A stretch of DNA of 64,000 nucleotides from NCBI RefSeq assembly GCF_051251695.1, contig NZ_JBPOEU010000001.1, positions 124,001 through 188,000 on the forward strand. Direction: 5' to 3'. The notes under the pieces are model-generated. The model was given only the letters and a program-made list of their open reading frames with translations, ran no database searches and was not told where the DNA came from. Below, piece after piece: positions 18,396 to 25,681 of the stretch. The position numbers and the translations under genes are program-made. The stretch is from Maritalea sp051251695 (GTDB lineage Bacteria; Pseudomonadota; Alphaproteobacteria; Rhizobiales; Devosiaceae). The stretch's first letter is position 1. Each line of letters opens with the position of its first letter.

Positions 18396-19406
18396 ATGGT
18401 CTTAAAGTTTGCAAAAATACTGGCGGTCATCGCGATGGGTGCTGGTGGTTTTTCCACAAGCCCAATTTTGGCAGAAACAATTCCACTTTGGGAAGCCCAA
18501 GAAACGCCACGTCGTTGGGAACTTGAAGGATGGAAAACCGATTTCACCCGCGCCACCATACCCTATTGGGACGTCACAGACGTTATTGGCCGGGACAATA
18601 TCCCCTCAATTGACGATCCAAAGTTCGACCTCGCTTCAAATGAAGCTGTCATTCCGGGCAATGAGCCTGTGATTGGTTTTGAAATGAATGAGGTAGCTCG
18701 CGCCTATCCCTTGCGCATTATGATGTGGCACGAAATTGTAAATGACAATGTTGGTGGGGTGCCCGTTGCGGTGACCTTTTGTCCGTTGTGCAACACATCC
18801 ATTGTGTTTGACCGCCGCATTGACGATGAAATTGTTGAGTTTGGCACTTCGGGCAAGCTACGCAATTCCGACCTGATCATGTATGATCGCACTTCCCAAA
18901 CATGGTGGCAGCAATTTGATGGTGCTGGTTTGGCAGGTGTTCACGCTGGCGATAAACTGAAGTCCTACCCATCGCGCCTAATGAGCCTTGATCTGTTCAA
19001 AGAGACTTACCCTGAAGGCGAAATATTGCTTCCTGACAACCGCCGCAGTTCTCAACTGGGTCGCAATCCATATGCTGGTTATGATAGTTCGTTTAACCCC
19101 TTTTTGTTTAAAGGCGAAATGCCAGAAGACATTAACGGCATGGTACGTGTGGTGCTCATACAAGGAGAAAAACCGTTTGCAGTTTCGCTCCCTAAACTGA
19201 GTGAAGAAGAGAATTTAACCTTGAACGGTATTGAATTCCGTTGGAGCGCAGGTCAATCCTCAGCGCTCGACACGTCGCTCATTTCCGAGGGGCGCGACGT
19301 TGGCAATATAGAAGTGGTCAATGCGAACGGCGACCCCGTTGTGCATGAAATAACATTCGCCTTTGCTGCGCGCGCCTTTTTACCCGACCTTGAGATTGTT
19401 CAATGA
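18396..19406 (+). CDS. DUF3179 domain-containing exported protein
   Basis: 336 residues with a signal peptide (cleavage likely after residue 26, SPILAE). The DUF3179 core is clear: AYPLRIMMWHEIVND, VAVTFCPLCNTSIVFDR, FGTSGKLRNSDLIMYDR and TWWQQFDGAGLAG. The CPLC pair could bind a metal or form a disulfide. The family is periplasmic and uncharacterised. GAGGAGG lies just before the start. No partner gene is evident. Confidence 0.87.
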   Translation: MVLKFAKILAVIAMGAGGFSTSPILAETIPLWEAQETPRRWELEGWKTDFTRATIPYWDVTDVIGRDNIPSIDDPKFDLASNEAVIPGNEPVIGFEMNEVARAYPLRIMMWHEIVNDNVGGVPVAVTFCPLCNTSIVFDRRIDDEIVEFGTSGKLRNSDLIMYDRTSQTWWQQFDGAGLAGVHAGDKLKSYPSRLMSLDLFKETYPEGEILLPDNRRSSQLGRNPYAGYDSSFNPFLFKGEMPEDINGMVRVVLIQGEKPFAVSLPKLSEEENLTLNGIEFRWSAGQSSALDTSLISEGRDVGNIEVVNANGDPVVHEITFAFAARAFLPDLEIVQ

Positions 19407-19454
19407 TTGCTTGAGATTGCCACATTCCTCTGGCAAAAGTGAGAACAGAGCAGT

Positions 19455-19844
19455 TTGGATTTAGATTTGTTTTTTTCGCGTCTCAAAATTGTGGTATTGG
19501 CCAGCTTGGTTGTCTTGTTCTCAACGCCAAACGTTTTGGCCATTGACCCGCCATATCAAGAAGATATGGAGCGCTTTGCATCTATCATGGGCGCTCTTTA
19601 TCATTTGGATGATCTGTGCGTTCAATCAGGCAATGACTGGCGTGCGGAAATGGATGAGTTGATGACGCTTGAGGAAGTCGACGAAGACCGTCGTGCGCGC
19701 CTCACTGGCGCTTTTAATGACGGTTATAATGATTTTAGCCGCTTTCACGTTCAATGCACCCAAAACGCCCGCCTGGCCATGGAACGCTTTGTGGATGAAG
19801 GCGCAAATATAGCCAAAAATATCCACACAAGATTTGCTGAATAG
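19455..19844 (+). CDS. TIGR02301-type small exported protein
   Basis: 129 residues with a TTG start (the only plausible one) and a signal peptide (about 1-29). The mature part has PPYQEDMERFASIMGALYHL, DLCVQSGNDWRAEMDEL and FNDGYNDFSRFHVQC, the pattern of the rhizobial family TIGR02301, whose role is unknown. Two conserved cysteines probably make a periplasmic disulfide. It stands alone between DUF3179 and another small gene. Confidence 0.7.
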   Translation: MDLDLFFSRLKIVVLASLVVLFSTPNVLAIDPPYQEDMERFASIMGALYHLDDLCVQSGNDWRAEMDELMTLEEVDEDRRARLTGAFNDGYNDFSRFHVQCTQNARLAMERFVDEGANIAKNIHTRFAE

Positions 19845-19936
19845 CATTTTAGCTCGCGCGTTAACCTTTTGATCATTTGTTTGGTTACCTTCCCAAAATC
19901 ACATGCTACATCTCCTTTGTCAGGAGTTTTGCATCG

Positions 19937-20197
19937 ATGATTCAATTTGAAAAAAGTCAGGCGCTTTTTGAGCGCGAGGACGAGGCGCGTAAACGCGCCC
20001 TGGAATATTTAGCCGAAGCTTGGCGCAATGCCGAAGACGAAGAGGTCGACACCGAGGCGCTCGCTCATGCAGCGCTTTTTGCTGGCCTTGCCACCCTAGT
20101 GGAACAGTATGGCGAAACGGCAATCTCTGAATTGATGAAACGCATTCCAGACAAAGTCTTACAGGGCGAATATACGGTCGATAAAACCTTACAATAG
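19937..20197 (+). CDS. Small helical protein of unknown function
   Basis: 86 residues from the ATG at 19937 (GGAG 10 bases upstream; the frame is open further up, but no start there is supported). It is acidic and predicted all-helical: QALFEREDEARKRALEYLAEAW, then HAALFAGLATLVEQYGETAISELM. No signal peptide or known motif. A TTAACC half-site lies 70 bases upstream. I do not recognise the family. Confidence 0.6.
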   Translation: MIQFEKSQALFEREDEARKRALEYLAEAWRNAEDEEVDTEALAHAALFAGLATLVEQYGETAISELMKRIPDKVLQGEYTVDKTLQ

Positions 20198-20257
20198 TTC
20201 TCTAAAATCTGCACAAACTGTGCAACTATCAACCAGAATCGTCGGGGAGAATCTGCG

Positions 20258-20944
20258 TTGAATATTCTTAGCAATTCCAAGTTCAGTTTGGCTGCGCCAA
20301 TTGTCTTCGCATTTGCCTTTGCGATGATTTTTGCGGCGCCCCAAAATGCGTTTTCCTATTCAACTTCCCCCACCCCGGTTGAAGATGTTGAGCAACACGA
20401 TGGCGAAACTTTCGATCAAAATGAGCGTATTGTTTTGCCCAACGCGCCGGGAAAAGAATCGCGGCAGCCCTTTCAGAATCATGAAATAAAGCGCGATTTA
20501 GCAGAGCTGCCTGACAATGTTGCACAAACACGCGCAGCGCTGATGGCCGTTGCAAAGTCTGGCGATGTCGAACAGTTACGAACATTGATCATGCGGCAAA
20601 CAAATGCGCCCGTTTTGACCTTTGGCGACACAGCCGAGCCGATTGAATTTTTGCGCTCATCGTCCAATGACGGCGAGGGTCGCGAATTGTTGGCTATTAT
20701 GATCGAACTGCTCGAGGCACCCTATTCGATTGTCCCTGCGCAAGGTGGAGAGCCGGAGATTTTTGTTTGGCCAGCTTACGCCACAAACGATTTGAAAAAT
20801 CTCACGCCATCCGAATTGGTCGAGGTTTACAAAATTGTCAGCCATCTCGACCTCGAAGAAATGCAATTGTTCGGCGGCTGGTACTTTTACCGCGTTGGCA
20901 TAGATGCAAATGGCGAATGGCGATATTTTGTGGCTGGCGACTAG
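20258..20944 (+). CDS. Exported hypothetical protein
   Basis: 228 residues with a TTG start preceded by GGGGAG at 8 bases. A signal peptide covers about 1-33 (ending NAFS). The mature protein has a helical middle (RAALMAVAKSGDVEQLRTLI, ankyrin-like in flavour) and an aromatic C-terminus with GGWYFYRVGIDANGEWRYF. It resembles uncharacterised periplasmic proteins of rhizobia. Function unknown. Confidence 0.65.
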   Translation: MNILSNSKFSLAAPIVFAFAFAMIFAAPQNAFSYSTSPTPVEDVEQHDGETFDQNERIVLPNAPGKESRQPFQNHEIKRDLAELPDNVAQTRAALMAVAKSGDVEQLRTLIMRQTNAPVLTFGDTAEPIEFLRSSSNDGEGRELLAIMIELLEAPYSIVPAQGGEPEIFVWPAYATNDLKNLTPSELVEVYKIVSHLDLEEMQLFGGWYFYRVGIDANGEWRYFVAGD

Positions 20945-20958
20945 AGCCTAGTCCCTAA

Positions 20959-22290
20959 TTAGTTCGCAAGCGATTCTGAAAAGAGCATGGGTTCGCCTTT
21001 ATTTGGCGTGACCAACTCACCTTCCCACATCACCTTGTTGCCGCGAATGATGGTGCCAACTGGCCAACCTTGCACTTCTTCGCCGTCATAAGGCGTCCAG
21101 CCCGGCTTGGAAGCAATCCAATCGTTTGAGATCGTCACTTTCCGTTTCAAGTCGACAATCGTCAAATCAGCATCATAACCAACACCAATGCGCCCCTTGC
21201 CAGCGATTTGGAACAAGCGATTTGGGCCATGACTTGTCATGTCGACAAAACGCTCAAGGGTCATTTTGCCTTTGTTGACGTGATCAAGCATCACAGGAAC
21301 CAATGTCTGCACCCCAGTCATGCCGGAGGGAGAATTTGGATAAGGCTGGTCTTTTTCTTCTTTTGTATGCGGCGCGTGGTCAGACCCCAAAATGTCCGCA
21401 ATACCAGCGTCAACGCCCTGCCAAATTCCCGCGCGATGATGCGCGTCGCGCACTGGCGGATTCATCTGAACGTAGGTGCCTAGCTTATCGTATGCGGTCT
21501 CATCAAGTGTGAGATGATGCGGTGTTACTTCAACGCTCGCGAGATCTTTATGCTCAGCCAATAGCGCCATTTCGTCTGCGGTGGAGATGTGTAAAACGTG
21601 AATGCGTTTACCTGTCTTTTTGGACAGAGCCAAAAGGCGCGTTGTGCATTTCACTGCGGCTTCAACATCGCGCCAAACCGGATGGCTTTTAGGGTCGCCA
21701 TCAACACGCAAATGTTTGCGTGATTCTAGCCGAGGTTCATCTTCAGAGTGGAATGCCGCACGTCTAGAAATTGCACGCAGAATTTTTTCGACACCATCAT
21801 CATCTTCAACCAGCAACGAACCCGTTGAAGAGCCCATGAAGACCTTAACGCCAGCACAACCGGGAAGTTTCTCCAGCATCGGCAATTGATCCACATTGTC
21901 GTGGGTGCCGCCAATGTAAAAGGCAAAGTCGCAGTGCATGCGGTGTGTCGCGCGTGAAATTTTGTCCTCAAATGTCGCCTTGTCGATTGTCAGCGGGTTG
22001 GTGTTGGGCATTTCAAAAACACCAGTCACCCCACCCATAACAGCGGCAAGCGAGCCGGACAGAAGGTCTTCTTTGTGTTCATTACCCGGTTCACGGAAAT
22101 GAACTTGCGTGTCGATAACGCCGGGCAATATATGCAAACCAGAACAGTCAACAGTTTCGCCCGCATCCCGCCCTTTTAGATCGCCAATTTCAGCAATTTT
22201 GCCCTTTATGACCCCCACATCTCCTTTGGTGACACCATTGTGATTGGCAATAGTTCCATTGAGAAAAATAGTGTCAAATTTGGCATTCAT
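20959..22290 (-). CDS. pyrC: Dihydroorotase-like amidohydrolase
   Basis: 443 residues from the ATG at 22290 (AGGA upstream); a longer frame to 22467 runs over the divergent ygfZ gene and is rejected. The amidohydrolase TIM barrel contains DTQVHFREPG (60-69), the carbamylation lysine K149 in GVKVFMGSS, H181 in FHSEDE, H234 in HVLHIST and D304 in LGSDHAPHT. The first metal histidine of the usual DxHxH motif is Gln62. Similar Q-variants are, to my memory, the normal form in rhizobia. It probably cyclises carbamoyl-aspartate in pyrimidine synthesis, but it could be a related hydantoinase-type enzyme. Confidence 0.8.
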   Translation of the reverse strand: MNAKFDTIFLNGTIANHNGVTKGDVGVIKGKIAEIGDLKGRDAGETVDCSGLHILPGVIDTQVHFREPGNEHKEDLLSGSLAAVMGGVTGVFEMPNTNPLTIDKATFEDKISRATHRMHCDFAFYIGGTHDNVDQLPMLEKLPGCAGVKVFMGSSTGSLLVEDDDGVEKILRAISRRAAFHSEDEPRLESRKHLRVDGDPKSHPVWRDVEAAVKCTTRLLALSKKTGKRIHVLHISTADEMALLAEHKDLASVEVTPHHLTLDETAYDKLGTYVQMNPPVRDAHHRAGIWQGVDAGIADILGSDHAPHTKEEKDQPYPNSPSGMTGVQTLVPVMLDHVNKGKMTLERFVDMTSHGPNRLFQIAGKGRIGVGYDADLTIVDLKRKVTISNDWIASKPGWTPYDGEEVQGWPVGTIIRGNKVMWEGELVTPNKGEPMLFSESLAN

Positions 22291-22378
22291 GCTGGTGCGT
22301 CCTAAAGAAGCTGATATGGAGTGATGCATCGGGTGTAGCGCGATGCTCGACTTAAGAGCAAGACAGAAGGAGCGATTG

Positions 22379-23176
22379 ATGGGAAAAATTGTTAAACTAG
22401 ATCGTTGTGTGGTCCAGATTTCCGGTCCGGACGCGCAAAAATTGTTGCATGACACCCTCACCTGCAATCTTTCGACACCTCTCGGCGATCAAGCGCGTTG
22501 GTTTGCATTGCTTGCTCCGCAAGGCAAAGTCTTGGTTGAAGGCCTAATATCCAACTTTGACGAGGGTTATCTTTTAGATGTTCCAACAAGCGAGTTGGAA
22601 AACTTTTCAAAACGGATGCGCCTTTATAAAATGCGCGCGGATCTTTCGATCACCCCACGCGAGGACCTCAGCGTTGGTTGGAGTTCAGACCCAATCGACG
22701 GCGGCGTACAGGATGCCCGTCCTGAGATGGGTTATAGAACATACGCGAACGCCTTCACAGATTGGGACGAAGATACAGCGTCCTATCACAAGGAGCGGAT
22801 CACCCAATCCATTATGGAAATGGGTGCTGATTTCGCGCCAAACAGCGTCTTCCCGCACGATATCGGCATGGACCAACTTGCAGGCGTTGATTTCAAAAAG
22901 GGCTGTTATATCGGCCAAGAAGTGGTTTCGCGAATGCAACACCGTGGCACGGCGCGTAAGCGGCCCGTTTGTGTTGTCGGCGCAACGTTGGCGATTGGTG
23001 AGCCTATTTTGAATGCGGACAAATCTGTTGGCACCGTTACATCACTGTCACACGATAAGGGCATAGCTCTTGTTCGACTGGACAAGGTCGAAGAAGCTAA
23101 AGACTACACAAGCAATGGGGACGCGGTTCAACTTGCGATCCCCCATTGGGCAAGCTACGGTTTTAGCGATTCTTAA
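22379..23176 (+). CDS. ygfZ: YgfZ/GcvT-domain folate-binding protein
   Basis: 265 residues from the ATG at 22379, with AAGGAG 6 bases upstream. The YgfZ signature KGCYIGQE (174-181) with its functional cysteine C176 is followed by RMQHRGTARKRP. It is a tetrahydrofolate-binding protein that supports assembly or repair of certain Fe-S enzymes (e.g. MiaB). It is divergent from the dihydroorotase-like gene and followed 26 bases later by an HD hydrolase. Confidence 0.9.
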   Translation: MGKIVKLDRCVVQISGPDAQKLLHDTLTCNLSTPLGDQARWFALLAPQGKVLVEGLISNFDEGYLLDVPTSELENFSKRMRLYKMRADLSITPREDLSVGWSSDPIDGGVQDARPEMGYRTYANAFTDWDEDTASYHKERITQSIMEMGADFAPNSVFPHDIGMDQLAGVDFKKGCYIGQEVVSRMQHRGTARKRPVCVVGATLAIGEPILNADKSVGTVTSLSHDKGIALVRLDKVEEAKDYTSNGDAVQLAIPHWASYGFSDS

Positions 23177-23202
23177 TACGCACTCATTTGCTGGGAATAC
23201 CT

Positions 23203-23814
23203 ATGGCACGCCCCCCCCAAAGAGCTTGGCAACGTATGTTGTCAGGACGTCGACTTGATCTTTTAGACCCCTCACCACTCGATGTAGAACTGAGCGACAT
23301 TGCCCACGGGCTTGCACGGGTTGCCCGTTGGAACGGACAGACCAATGGCGACTATGCGTTTTCCGTGGCGCAACATTCAGTGCTGGTGATGCATCTGGCA
23401 ATCGCTGCAAAACCCGAACTGGACGGCAGCGGTCGGCTTTATGCATTGCTCCATGACGCGCCTGAATATGTAATGGGGGATATCATATCTCCCCTCAAAG
23501 CAGCCATGGGTGGGCAATATAAAGACCTGGAAAACCGCCTATTAGCAGCGATACATGTTCGGTTTTCGCTCAACGCTAAAGCACCAACAGCCACCACCAA
23601 ATTGGTCAAAAAGGCAGACAAAGAAGCAGCCTATTTCGAAGCCGTCAGCCTAGCTGGTTTTGAGGCTGATGAGGCGCGCAAAATATTTGGTGAGCCATCT
23701 ATGGCCAGTTTTGATTTGCCTGATTTTGAGCAGCTCATTCGGCCCTGGCCCATTCACGTAGCACACGAAAACTTTGTCTCTGTTTTCACCCAAATCCTGG
23801 GTCCAGTAAAATAA
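23203..23814 (+). CDS. HD-domain phosphohydrolase (YfbR-like)
   Basis: 203 residues from the ATG at 23203 (GGGAA upstream); a TTG at 23188 is the alternative. Metal-binding residues of the HD fold are H58 in VAQHSVLV and H84-D85 in LLHDAPEY, followed by MGDIISPLK. The layout resembles YfbR-type 5'-deoxynucleotidases. It lies close downstream of ygfZ and is probably co-transcribed. Confidence 0.82.
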   Translation: MARPPQRAWQRMLSGRRLDLLDPSPLDVELSDIAHGLARVARWNGQTNGDYAFSVAQHSVLVMHLAIAAKPELDGSGRLYALLHDAPEYVMGDIISPLKAAMGGQYKDLENRLLAAIHVRFSLNAKAPTATTKLVKKADKEAAYFEAVSLAGFEADEARKIFGEPSMASFDLPDFEQLIRPWPIHVAHENFVSVFTQILGPVK

Positions 23815-23847
23815 TACATATTCAAGTGTTTCAATATGAGACGCATG

Positions 23848-23862
23848 TTAACCTTATGTTAA
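23848..23862. promoter_or_regulatory. CtrA-type box TTAA-N7-TTAA
   Basis: TTAACCTTATGTTAA matches the full CtrA consensus TTAA-N7-TTAA and lies 70 bases upstream of the start of the exported protein at 23932. CtrA is the cell-cycle master regulator of alphaproteobacteria; a ccrM gene elsewhere in the window shows that this circuit is likely present. Binding itself is inferred. Confidence 0.55.
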
Positions 23863-23870
23863 GCATTGCT

Positions 23871-23887
23871 TTGACCTGAGGGGTCAA
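23871..23887. promoter_or_regulatory. Palindrome downstream of CtrA box
   Basis: TTGACC (23871-23876) and GGTCAA (23882-23887) form an exact 6-base inverted repeat with a 5-base spacer, between the CtrA-like box and the start codon at 23932. It could be a second operator or a short leader hairpin. Confidence 0.35.
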
Positions 23888-23931
23888 TGGTTGATAAATC
23901 CTTAAAGCATACTGACGCTAAGGATTTTGAT

Positions 23932-24471
23932 ATGTTTGGAACTGCTCGCAACAAGACTAACCTCCTCCCGCTCGCCATTGTGCTGGCTGCTGTTTCTGGC
24001 GTTTTTCTCGCTGAAAGTGGTGTTAAATTTTCAACGCCTGCGATTGCGTCAAACATCTTGGATGTTGCGTCGAGCGCCAAATCAACGCCTGCTGGCTCAC
24101 TGGATTTAGAAAACTTGGTGAAAATTGATGGCCGCATGTTCAACGTAACTGTTGATGACAGCGTTGATCTAAATCCAATGTCATCCACAATGGTCAAGAA
24201 AATTAGCGGCGGGCGCGTTTTTAACGTCAATATCGCAACAACATCTACCGGGACATACTCGACGGATTCGATGCAATCCAAACATGTTCTATACCCGGGC
24301 ATGACGGTTGAACGTGTTCACCCAGTTTTGTTTGCAGACAACGGACTTGTCTATTTGACAAAGAAACAGGCAAGAAACCTATCAACGTTCTTCAAAGACC
24401 TTGATGGGTTCGCCAATGACAGCGCGGCCAAAGGCTGCCAGTCATTGGGCAGCTATCTGGGTTGCAAATAA
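23932..24471 (+). CDS. Membrane-anchored or exported hypothetical protein
   Basis: 179 residues from the ATG at 23932, with AAGGA 7 bases upstream. One hydrophobic segment (about 12-30, NLLPLAIVLAAVSGVFLAES) may be an uncleaved signal anchor. The rest is beta-rich with LVKIDGRMFNVTVDDSVDL and GGRVFNVNIATTS, a repeated RxFNV element, and ends with two cysteines (CQSLGSYLGC) likely to be disulfide-bonded. Family unknown. A CtrA-type box upstream suggests cell-cycle control. Confidence 0.7.
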   Translation: MFGTARNKTNLLPLAIVLAAVSGVFLAESGVKFSTPAIASNILDVASSAKSTPAGSLDLENLVKIDGRMFNVTVDDSVDLNPMSSTMVKKISGGRVFNVNIATTSTGTYSTDSMQSKHVLYPGMTVERVHPVLFADNGLVYLTKKQARNLSTFFKDLDGFANDSAAKGCQSLGSYLGCK

Positions 24472-24480
24472 TTCCAGATA

Positions 24481-25530
24481 CTAGCTGTTTTTAAACCGAT
24501 AAAAGATGTGAACGCCGATTTTCGTGAGTTTTCTCAACTTAGGTGCCCATTTCGGCCGGACATAGTTGGCGTGATAATGGGTGGCGTTGGCCACTTCCGC
24601 TAAATAGATATCGCCGTTAATGACTTTAGTGGCGATCTCTTCAGCTTGTTTCCATGCCTTCTTTTCTTTGATCCGCTCAGGAATGCCGTCACATGCAAAT
24701 GAGAATTGGCAACGATTTTTCCAACTTTGGTTTTGGAAAACAACCGAGCAAATCGAATTGGGGTACGCGCGGTGCTTAACCCTGTTGCGCACAACCTGGG
24801 CAACAGCCACCTGCCCGCGATAGTTTTCGCCACGCGCTTCAAAATATATCGCCGTTGCCAGACACCAGTGCTGCTTTTGGCTCGCGATCATAGAAGCTTG
24901 CGTCAAAGGACGCGTTAAGTCTTTTGTTTTGGGTGCGTTGTCACGGGCATAGGCCAATTTCGTGGGCACGTTCGCTGGGAATGGCAAGGATGGATCGCGA
25001 GCAGTAATGGATTTTTCAATTTCCCCTATTGCCTCGATGGCTTCCAGTGCGGCCAATTTGGGCATTGGTTGGTTAGCAAAGTTCACGATTTCTTTTGCCA
25101 CAGGTTTATCTGTGTTTACCTTCTGAGCAAGGGAAATGGCTGCGACAGCAAAATCGTTCGCCAATTTCAACACTTGAGCTTTTGTGCGTGTCTCTAGAAC
25201 CGCAAAACGTTGTTGATTGAAACTTTGTGCAATTTCGACGGCGCTCGGATAATCAATCTCGTCAATGATCGAGGGCTGATTTATGGCCTCAAATATACTA
25301 TGGGATAGCATTGCTTGCACGCCGCTGGGCGCAATAATTTCAGTCTCTAACTGAGCGGAAACAGCAACCGGATCAATTGTCGGCTCACTGCGTTTTTCAG
25401 TCGGCAGAACTGTGAGTGCAACCATAACGGTCACAGAAAAACTCATCAATACCGAAAGGCTATTACGCTTCGCGGCCCGCTTACGCCGGGCGCGCTGAAG
25501 CCGTGCGGCCACATAAATACTCATACTCAA
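24481..25530 (-). CDS. Cell wall hydrolase, SleB/Hydrolase_2 domain
   Basis: 349 residues. A basic N-terminus and one membrane segment (about 25-43) are followed by a poorly conserved linker region. The hydrolase domain, about 222-347, has CLATAIYFEARGE with the catalytic-type glutamate, GQVAVAQVVRNRV, and YPNSICSVVFQ. The domain cleaves peptidoglycan glycan strands in SleB (lytic transglycosylase). It is a likely periplasmic enzyme in wall remodelling. It is convergent with the preceding exported-protein gene. Confidence 0.85.
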   Translation of the reverse strand: MSMSIYVAARLQRARRKRAAKRNSLSVLMSFSVTVMVALTVLPTEKRSEPTIDPVAVSAQLETEIIAPSGVQAMLSHSIFEAINQPSIIDEIDYPSAVEIAQSFNQQRFAVLETRTKAQVLKLANDFAVAAISLAQKVNTDKPVAKEIVNFANQPMPKLAALEAIEAIGEIEKSITARDPSLPFPANVPTKLAYARDNAPKTKDLTRPLTQASMIASQKQHWCLATAIYFEARGENYRGQVAVAQVVRNRVKHRAYPNSICSVVFQNQSWKNRCQFSFACDGIPERIKEKKAWKQAEEIATKVINGDIYLAEVANATHYHANYVRPKWAPKLRKLTKIGVHIFYRFKNS

Positions 25531-25681
25531 CTCAATGCTACTCTATCGACTAAACACATGCCGACCCCGCTAGTATCTCAAATCTTGGTTTATGGTGTGT
25601 AAACAAGGTGTGTGAGCATATTTAGTCGGCATCCGGGCACTGGCGCGGCTGTTTCACGGCTAAATTGTGATGGGTAGAATT

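Noticed and set aside
19862..19882. TTAACC half-site before the gene at 19937 as a CtrA box
   Set aside because: The second TTAA at seven bases is missing (ATCA instead), so it does not meet the consensus.
25531..25681. RNA gene in the spacer between the SleB-type gene and the PEP enzyme
   Set aside because: No tRNA-like cloverleaf, no strong hairpin and no conserved small-RNA motif could be seen.
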